A DNA stretch of 64,000 nucleotides from Vibrio cidicii (GTDB lineage: Bacteria > Pseudomonadota > Gammaproteobacteria > Enterobacterales > Vibrionaceae), in assembly GCF_009763805.1 (NCBI RefSeq), contig NZ_CP046803.1, positions 1,054,001 through 1,118,000 on the forward strand. The letters are read 5' to 3'. This document shows, one piece after another, positions 59,123-64,000 of this stretch. The translations under genes were made by a program, and so were the position numbers. Positions within the stretch are counted from its first letter, which is position 1; each line of letters begins with the position of its first letter. The notes beneath the pieces are model-generated. The model saw only the letters and a list, made by a program, of their open reading frames with translations, was not told the DNA's origin and made no database searches.

Positions 59123-59896
59123 ATGAATAGACCTGCGCCTCAAGTACTGACTGTCGTATCGACGCAAACCCTGACACCCAATATGCAACGCATTGTTTTT
59201 GAGGGTGATTTTCTTAAGCAATTTCCGCAAGAGTGCGAAGGCGGCTATATCAAACTGCTGTTTGATACTAACGGTAATACCGATTTAAGCCAGCTTGCGG
59301 AAGGTGAACGTCCGGTGATGCGCACTTACACCATTCGCCGTTTTGATGCCAAGCGTGGTGCAATCGAAGTGGATTTTGTGCGCCATATTACCCCGGACGC
59401 GCATTGTGGCTTTGCTGCTCGCTGGGCGATGGCAGCGCAGGTCGGTGACACCATTTCGATGGTCGGTCCGGGCACAATCGCGCCGATAAACACCGACGCA
59501 GATTGGTTCTTCATGGTGGCAGATATGACCTCGTTACCCGCACTTTCTGCCAAAGCGGCACGGTTGCCACAAGAAGCTAAAGGGTACGCTGTGGTCAAAA
59601 TTACCGAAGCCTCTGACCAACAGACACTTGAGCTGCCTGCTAATATGGAGTTGATTTGGCTAACCGGCGAAGAGACGTTGGCACAAAAAGTGACCCGCTT
59701 GCCATGGCTGGCGGGCAGAGCATCAGTTTGGTGTGCCTGCGAGTTTGATTCCATGCGCCAACTGCGTCAGTACTTTCGCAATGAGCGAGAGGTGGGACGC
59801 GAACATATCTACATCAGTAGCTATTGGAAAAACGGTGTATCGGAAGATGGGCACAAAGTCCTTAAACGTGAGGATGCAGAAAGTCACGTCGACTAA
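59123..59896 (+). CDS. Siderophore-interacting protein, ViuB-like ferric-siderophore reductase
   Basis: A 257-residue FAD enzyme of the SIP/ViuB family that reduces ferric siderophores in the cytoplasm and releases iron. The flavin motif is in R-T-Y-T-I-R-R and the NAD(P)H domain has F-F-M-V-A-D-M-T-S-L-P-A. A Fur box lies directly upstream. No siderophore synthesis or receptor genes are nearby; V. vulnificus also has a dedicated vulnibactin viuB, so this may be a second reductase for other siderophores. Confidence 0.88.
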   Translation: MNRPAPQVLTVVSTQTLTPNMQRIVFEGDFLKQFPQECEGGYIKLLFDTNGNTDLSQLAEGERPVMRTYTIRRFDAKRGAIEVDFVRHITPDAHCGFAARWAMAAQVGDTISMVGPGTIAPINTDADWFFMVADMTSLPALSAKAARLPQEAKGYAVVKITEASDQQTLELPANMELIWLTGEETLAQKVTRLPWLAGRASVWCACEFDSMRQLRQYFRNEREVGREHIYISSYWKNGVSEDGHKVLKREDAESHVD

Positions 59897-59964
59897 CGGT
59901 GTCGCTCTTTAGCTGATCGCGGGTTTGCTCTATAATCGGCCCGCTTTCATCTGGGACAAAGTCA

Positions 59965-60699
59965 ATGATTTCGAAAAACCAATTAAAACTCCTGCGTGCG
60001 TTAGGACAAAAGAAACAGCGTAAAGCGCAAGGCCTTTTTTTAGTGCAAGGTGAGAAAAACGTTCTTGAACTCGCCAAGAGTACTCTTGCGGTTCAACAGA
60101 TTTTTGCCACTGAGGAATTTCTCGCACAGAATGGCAAGGAGTTGGCGAGCTTTGAATGCATTGAAGCCTCGTTGGATGACTTAACCAAAGCAAGTACCTT
60201 GGTGAGCAACAATGCTGCCATTGCCGTGGTTGAGATTCCGCGTGTTGAAATTCCTCTGGCGCAAGGCTTGATGATTGCTTTAGATGGCGTTTCTGACCCT
60301 GGTAATTTGGGTACCATCATCCGTGTGGCCGATTGGTACGGGATCAAACATATTGTGGCAAGCAGCGATTGCGCTGACCCATACAACCCGAAAACCATCA
60401 GCGCTACTATGGGCAGTTTTGGCCGAGTGCAGGTGAGTTTAGTTGACCTGCCAAGTTACTTGGAACAGGCTAATGTACCCGTTTATGGCGCTTTCCTTGA
60501 AGGGGAAAGTGTGCACAAAACGGCTTTCTCAGCGCAAGGTATTTTGCTGATGGGGAGTGAATCTCATGGCATTCGTGAACAAGCGTCAAAGTTTGTCACC
60601 GATAAGATCACCATTCCGGCATTTGGCGGCGCAGAATCACTCAATGTGGCGATGGCAACAGGCATCATTCTTGACAATATGCGTCGTCAGCATAGCTAA
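59965..60699 (+). CDS. TrmH/SpoU-family RNA 2'-O-ribose methyltransferase
   Basis: A 244-residue SPOUT methyltransferase. An N-terminal substrate domain (L-K-L-L-R-A-L-G-Q-K-K) is followed by the knotted catalytic domain with D-G-V-S-D-P-G-N-L-G-T-I-I-R, L-L-M-G-S-E-S-H-G-I and I-P-A-F-G-G-A-E-S-L-N-V-A-M-A-T. Members methylate a ribose in 23S rRNA or tRNA; which one is not clear. It ends in a bidirectional terminator shared with fdxA. Confidence 0.88.
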   Translation: MISKNQLKLLRALGQKKQRKAQGLFLVQGEKNVLELAKSTLAVQQIFATEEFLAQNGKELASFECIEASLDDLTKASTLVSNNAAIAVVEIPRVEIPLAQGLMIALDGVSDPGNLGTIIRVADWYGIKHIVASSDCADPYNPKTISATMGSFGRVQVSLVDLPSYLEQANVPVYGAFLEGESVHKTAFSAQGILLMGSESHGIREQASKFVTDKITIPAFGGAESLNVAMATGIILDNMRRQHS

Positions 60700-60726
60700 C
60701 GTTAGCGGCTGATTTAAAAACAAAAA

Positions 60727-60757
60727 AAGCGTGCCCAGTAAAATCGGCACGCTTTTT
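60727..60757. terminator. Bidirectional terminator between the methyltransferase and fdxA
   Basis: A 9-bp stem (AAGCGTGCC with GGCACGCTT) has an A run on one side and a T run on the other, so it works in both directions. Confidence 0.85.
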
Positions 60758-60776
60758 CTTAGGTTCGATTGGCTTT

Positions 60777-61100
60777 TTAGCGTTCGAGCATGTCCAGCTT
60801 ATTGGGCACACCATTCCATTTCGCCGCTTCATCCATGGCGGGTTTCACTTCGGTCTGATTTGGCCAGATTTCCGCAAGCTCGGCGTTGAGTTCCACAAAG
60901 ATCTTTTGATCGTCTTCTAGTTCATCTTCCTGAAAAATGGCTTGCGCGTCGCATTCAGGGACACATAAGCCGCAGTCGATACATTCGATCGGATTGATCA
61001 CCATGAAGTTTGGCCCTTCATGGAAAGCATCTGCCGGACACACCGCCACACAATCGGTGTATTTGCATTGAATACAGTTATCGGTTACGACAAACGCCAT
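60777..61100 (-). CDS. fdxA: Seven-iron ferredoxin FdxA
   Basis: A 107-residue ferredoxin with two iron-sulfur clusters ([3Fe-4S] and [4Fe-4S]). Cysteine patterns are [14 protein letters not shown] and [11 protein letters not shown], and a C-terminal extension of about 45 residues (ending [14 protein letters not shown]) is typical of FdxA in Vibrio and Azotobacter. It is an electron carrier of uncertain partner. The gene is convergent with the methyltransferase. Confidence 0.93.
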   Translation of the reverse strand: MAFVVTDNCIQCKYTDCVAVCPADAFHEGPNFMVINPIECIDCGLCVPECDAQAIFQEDELEDDQKIFVELNAELAEIWPNQTEVKPAMDEAAKWNGVPNKLDMLER

Positions 61101-61318
61101 GGCAATCCGCTCTTAAAATCAGTCAAAAATTGAAGAAAGGGGATGATACTGATCCGAAGCGAAAATTCAACATTCCGCGCAGTGAATCTTCGCTCTTCTC
61201 CTTTCGCTTACGGGATTTAGTATGACAGACAAGGCAATTTCTCGTAAAATGCGCGCCATTGTGAGCGGGCTTGACTTGGTTGGGCTTCGCTATGACACCA
61301 ACTGCAACGAGACATCCA

Positions 61319-62939
61319 ATGATACGTTTAACTGAAATCAGACTTCCGCTTGATCATGAGGAAGGCGCGCTACTCGACGCGATAACCCGCAAGCTCTCCA
61401 TTCCGGCCGATCAGGTTCTTTCTTTTAACATGTTTAGACGTGGCTACGATGCTCGTAAGAAAACTCAAATTCAACTGATTTACACCTTAGATGTGGTGGT
61501 GGCGGGTGACGAAGCCGCGTTGCTGGCCAAATTCAGCAAAGATCAGCATGTGCGTCAAACGCCGGATATGGATTACAAATTTGTCGCCAAAGCCCCCGCT
61601 AACCTGACTGAGCGTCCAATCGTTATCGGTTTTGGCCCGTGCGGTTTGTTCGCTGGCCTAGTTTTGGCGCAAATGGGCTTTAACCCCATCATTGTTGAGC
61701 GTGGTAAAGAGGTGCGTGAGCGCACCAAAGACACTTTCGGCTTTTGGCGAAAACGAACCCTCAACACAGAATCGAACGTGCAGTTTGGTGAAGGCGGTGC
61801 GGGCACCTTTTCGGATGGCAAACTGTATAGCCAAGTGAAAGATCCCAACTTCTATGGCCGCAAAGTGATCACCGAGTTTGTTGCCGCAGGCGCGCCAGAA
61901 GAGATCCTCTACGTGAGTAAACCGCACATCGGCACCTTTAAACTGGTCACGATGATCGAAAAGATGCGCGCGACAATTCTAGAGTTAGGCGGTGAGATCC
62001 GTTTCAGTACTCGCGTTGATGACATCCATATGCAAGATGGGCAAATCACTGGCGTGACCTTGTCGAACGGCGAAGAGCTGAAATCTCGTCATGTGGTACT
62101 CGCGGTGGGTCACAGTGCGCGTGATACCTTTGAGATGCTGCATGAGCGCGGTGTTTACATGGAAGCTAAACCGTTTTCTGTCGGTTTCCGTATCGAGCAC
62201 AAACAATCGATGATTGATGAAGCGCGTTTTGGTCCAAATGCGGGCAATCCAATTCTCGGCGCGGCAGATTACAAACTGGTGCACCACTGTAAGAATGGCC
62301 GCACTGTGTATAGCTTCTGTATGTGTCCGGGCGGTACGGTGGTCGCGGCGACGTCAGAAGAGGGGCGCGTTGTCACTAACGGCATGAGCCAATATTCGCG
62401 CGCCGAGCGCAACGCCAACAGCGCCATCGTGGTGGGTATCGACCCTGAACGCGATTATCCTGGCGATCCGCTGGCGGGCATCCGTTTCCAGCGTGAAACT
62501 GGAGTCGAATGCTTACCGATTGGGCGGTGAAAACTACGATGCGCCAGCGCAGAAAATTGGCGACTTCCTCAAAGGTCGTGATCCAAGTGCACTGGGCGAT
62601 GTTGAACCATCCTTCACGCCGGGGATCAAGTTGACCGATCTTTCAAAAGCACTCCCTGCTTTTGCTATTGAAGCGATTCGTGAAGCAATTCCTGCATTTG
62701 ACAGCCAAATCAAAGGTTTTGCCACAGCCGATGGCTTATTGACTGGGGTAGAAACTCGAACCTCTTCGCCTGTGTGCATCAAGCGTGGCAAAGATTTCCA
62801 AAGCATTAACCTAAAAGGCTTCTACCCAGCGGGTGAAGGCGCAGGTTATGCGGGCGGGATTTTGTCAGCGGGCATCGATGGCATCAAAATTGCCGAAGCG
62901 GTGGCTCGTAGCATGGTTGCTCAGCTAGAAAATGCGTAA
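61319..62939 (+). pseudogene. FAD-dependent NAD(P) dehydrogenase of the COG2509 family, frameshifted
   Basis: About 539 residues after repair. It belongs to an uncharacterised family of FAD enzymes with an N-terminal ferredoxin-like domain (about 1-85) and then a dinucleotide fold (V-I-G-F-G-P-C-G-L-F-A-G). Further motifs are G-E-G-G-A-G-T-F-S-D-G-K-L and the C-terminal G-E-G-A-G-Y-A-G-G-I. The frame is lost at GAAAC 62495-62499; removing one A joins F-Q-R-E to L-E-S-N-A-Y-R-L-G-G. The ATG at 61319 fits the family start. The break is probably a sequence error. Confidence 0.88.
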
Positions 62940-62949
62940 ATAAAAAGAA

Positions 62950-62985
62950 CATTGAACAAGGGCTCGCAAGAGCCCTTGTTCAATG
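62950..62985 (-). terminator. Perfect 16-bp hairpin after the FAD gene
   Basis: CATTGAACAAGGGCTC and its exact reverse complement enclose a 4-base loop. On the minus strand the stem is followed by TTCTTTTTATTT, a good U tract, so it ends transcription coming from 63138; on the plus strand the tail is poor. Confidence 0.7.
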
Positions 62986-63137
62986 ATCAGCGGAAACCAG
63001 CCTTGGTTCCACTTCAGATGTCGGTGACAAAGTCAGAGGGCGTGGGCCAAAAGCTAGTGGCTAAAGGCGATGCCTTGCCACTTGCATTCTGATTGTTGTG
63101 AAGTCCATCCAGGTCCGCAGCTTTGGCCCTACCAGTT

Positions 63138-63527
63138 TTACCTACATTTTAATGTCGCTATCGACTCGATTTTACTGACATCGCCAGTATGACTATTGAT
63201 TTTCCAGTGCTCGCAGACGTCAGAAACTCGGCTTTTAACGATACCGTCTTCGTTGTAGATTTCCCTTGGCCTACGTGCTAAGTAAATCACATCATCTTTA
63301 ATTAAATAGTCATCAACACGCGCATCAATTACAATCGTCACGCGTTTATCGGCTTCGATGTATACAATTTGCTTTTCATAGTGACCGGCATCTAAATAAC
63401 GAAATCCACCAAGCAAACTAATTGATTGATCTTTGACTCCTGGTCCCCAAAAGTTAACCGCCCAATATGCAGCTAAGCAAATACTCGCAACTAGTAGACA
63501 TAATTTAAGAATTTTAACGAATAACAT
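63138..63527 (-). CDS. Membrane-anchored protein of unknown function, possible immunity partner
   Basis: A 129-residue protein with one N-terminal helix (about 7-27) and then a soluble domain rich in beta strands, probably outside the cytoplasm. Three cysteines are in the first helix and C-terminal part. I do not recognise the family. Its first codons overlap the end of the upstream gene (corrected stop at 63514), so the two are translated together. Small membrane-anchored protein after a larger one fits an immunity protein, but this is only context. Confidence 0.6.
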   Translation of the reverse strand: MLFVKILKLCLLVASICLAAYWAVNFWGPGVKDQSISLLGGFRYLDAGHYEKQIVYIEADKRVTIVIDARVDDYLIKDDVIYLARRPREIYNEDGIVKSRVSDVCEHWKINSHTGDVSKIESIATLKCR

Positions 63528-63985
63528 TAGGCGACCCCGAGTAATTGATCAAATAATCTGTGCCAACGTTAAAACCAGCTATTGAGGCGACATAAAAATC
63601 AAAGTAAGTCTCAACATTTCGAACCACTGTCATTAAATTCGCCGGTTTGCAACACAGTCAATTTACTTGCGTCAACAGTAATTTCAAAAGAAGGATCGTT
63701 ATTCGCTCTCCATATCTTGTTTGCTTGGCTAACGGTTAAATGATCATTCTTTGTAGCATCATAGGCTATACCAGCAGCAGGATTCCCGAATTGTGCATCA
63801 TCCTCATGCTGGCTGAAATCCTGCAGCGTTGTTGCGAGCCCGCCCTCATTCGCTACGGCGCTATGTGACTTGGCTAAGTCGTATATCCGCCAAAACCTAT
63901 TGCTCCAGTGTTGGCCATCGCTTGAGTATCCGAGGCTCTCACCTGCGCTCTTGCTGCATCGGAAGAAGTTCAGGCTGGTAAACAT
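63514..63985 (-). pseudogene. Unknown protein, probably C-terminal part of an effector-like gene, frameshifted
   Basis: The open frame from 63985 gives 124 residues and stops at 63611 after N-D-S-G-S-K-C. Deleting one A from the GAAAT (minus-strand sense, ATTTC at 63616-63620) lets the frame continue 33 residues as N-V-E-T-Y-F-D-F-Y-V-A-S-I-A-G-F-N-V, ending at a TAA inside the next gene's start. The start is uncertain and the gene may extend beyond the window. I do not recognise the family; the arrangement resembles a toxin followed by an immunity gene. Confidence 0.45.
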
Positions 63986-64000
63986 CCGTTAGATGTGACA

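Noticed and set aside
62986..63137. Minus-strand open stretch ending S-F-W-P-T-P-S-D-F-V-T-D-I
   Set aside because: It is open for about 40 codons but has no start codon with a ribosome site, and its repeat-like look could not be tested.

Overview
The window looks like Vibrio vulnificus DNA, most likely from the small chromosome. The strongest marker is the elastase gene vvpE (14254-16078). Other genes typical of Vibrio are an ompW-type porin, a chromosomal qnr, tnaA with a tnaC leader peptide, an NqrM-like protein and a second accD. All of these are recognised from the translations alone; no database search was run. There are no tRNA or rRNA genes, insertion sequences, CRISPR arrays or phage genes that I can see.

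Layout. 1-2949: an MFS exporter (5' end cut off), an accD paralogue and a divergent LysR regulator. 2993-11328: a carboxylate uptake and oxidation unit made of a DctB-type kinase, a DctD-type sigma-54 activator, a TAXI-TRAP transporter and an LhgO-type oxidase, with a clear sigma-54 promoter and two copies of a palindromic upstream site. 11359-16078: qnr, ompW under an FNR box, rof, a dehydrogenase remnant and vvpE. 16248-24998: a YghU-type glutathione transferase, an HD-GYP phosphodiesterase, a Na/Pi cotransporter, an M16 peptidase and a soluble chemoreceptor with a CZB domain. 25218-31894: tnaC-tnaA, an S33 peptidase, nfsB, a monooxygenase, a LysR regulator, a thioesterase and fpr. 31969-38407: small envelope proteins, an EamA exporter, GlpM, a DUF134/NifX/NqrM-like operon and an EF-G-like GTPase. 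38645-44320: speG, then an operon encoding an OmpR-type regulator, a histidine kinase and an orphan periplasmic sugar-binding protein, divergent from a glucose-type PTS permease. 44416-50380: a SoxR-controlled MFS exporter, soxR, a (6-4)-type photolyase, an MscS channel, an AraC regulator, a PEBP protein and a Nudix hydrolase. 50779-55083: an RND efflux pair. 55376-58864: a sigma-54-driven small secreted protein, an acetyltransferase and an ABC-F ATPase with a leader-peptide attenuator. 59100-62939: a Fur-boxed siderophore reductase, a SPOUT methyltransferase, ferredoxin FdxA and an FAD dehydrogenase. 63138-63985: two overlapping unknown genes resembling an effector-immunity pair.

Quality warning. 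Ten genes with recognisable families are broken by single-base frameshifts, too many for an otherwise ordinary region. Nine of the ten are one extra A (or T on the other strand) at a site that should read GAAC/GTTC and instead reads GAAAC/GTTTC. The tenth is a lost G in a G run. I therefore think these genes are intact in the organism, and I label them pseudogene only because the sequence as given is broken. GAAC/GTTC is also the known core motif of one class of Dnd DNA phosphorothioate modification, so the error signature itself deserves a check.

The best candidates for new biology are the ABC-F attenuator (58660-58864), the kinase/orphan binding protein/PTS switch with tandem TTGTAA-N8-TTACAA operators (39281-44320), the TAXI-LhgO regulon with its twin enhancer sites, the DUF134-NifX-NqrM-like operon and the GAAC error signature.
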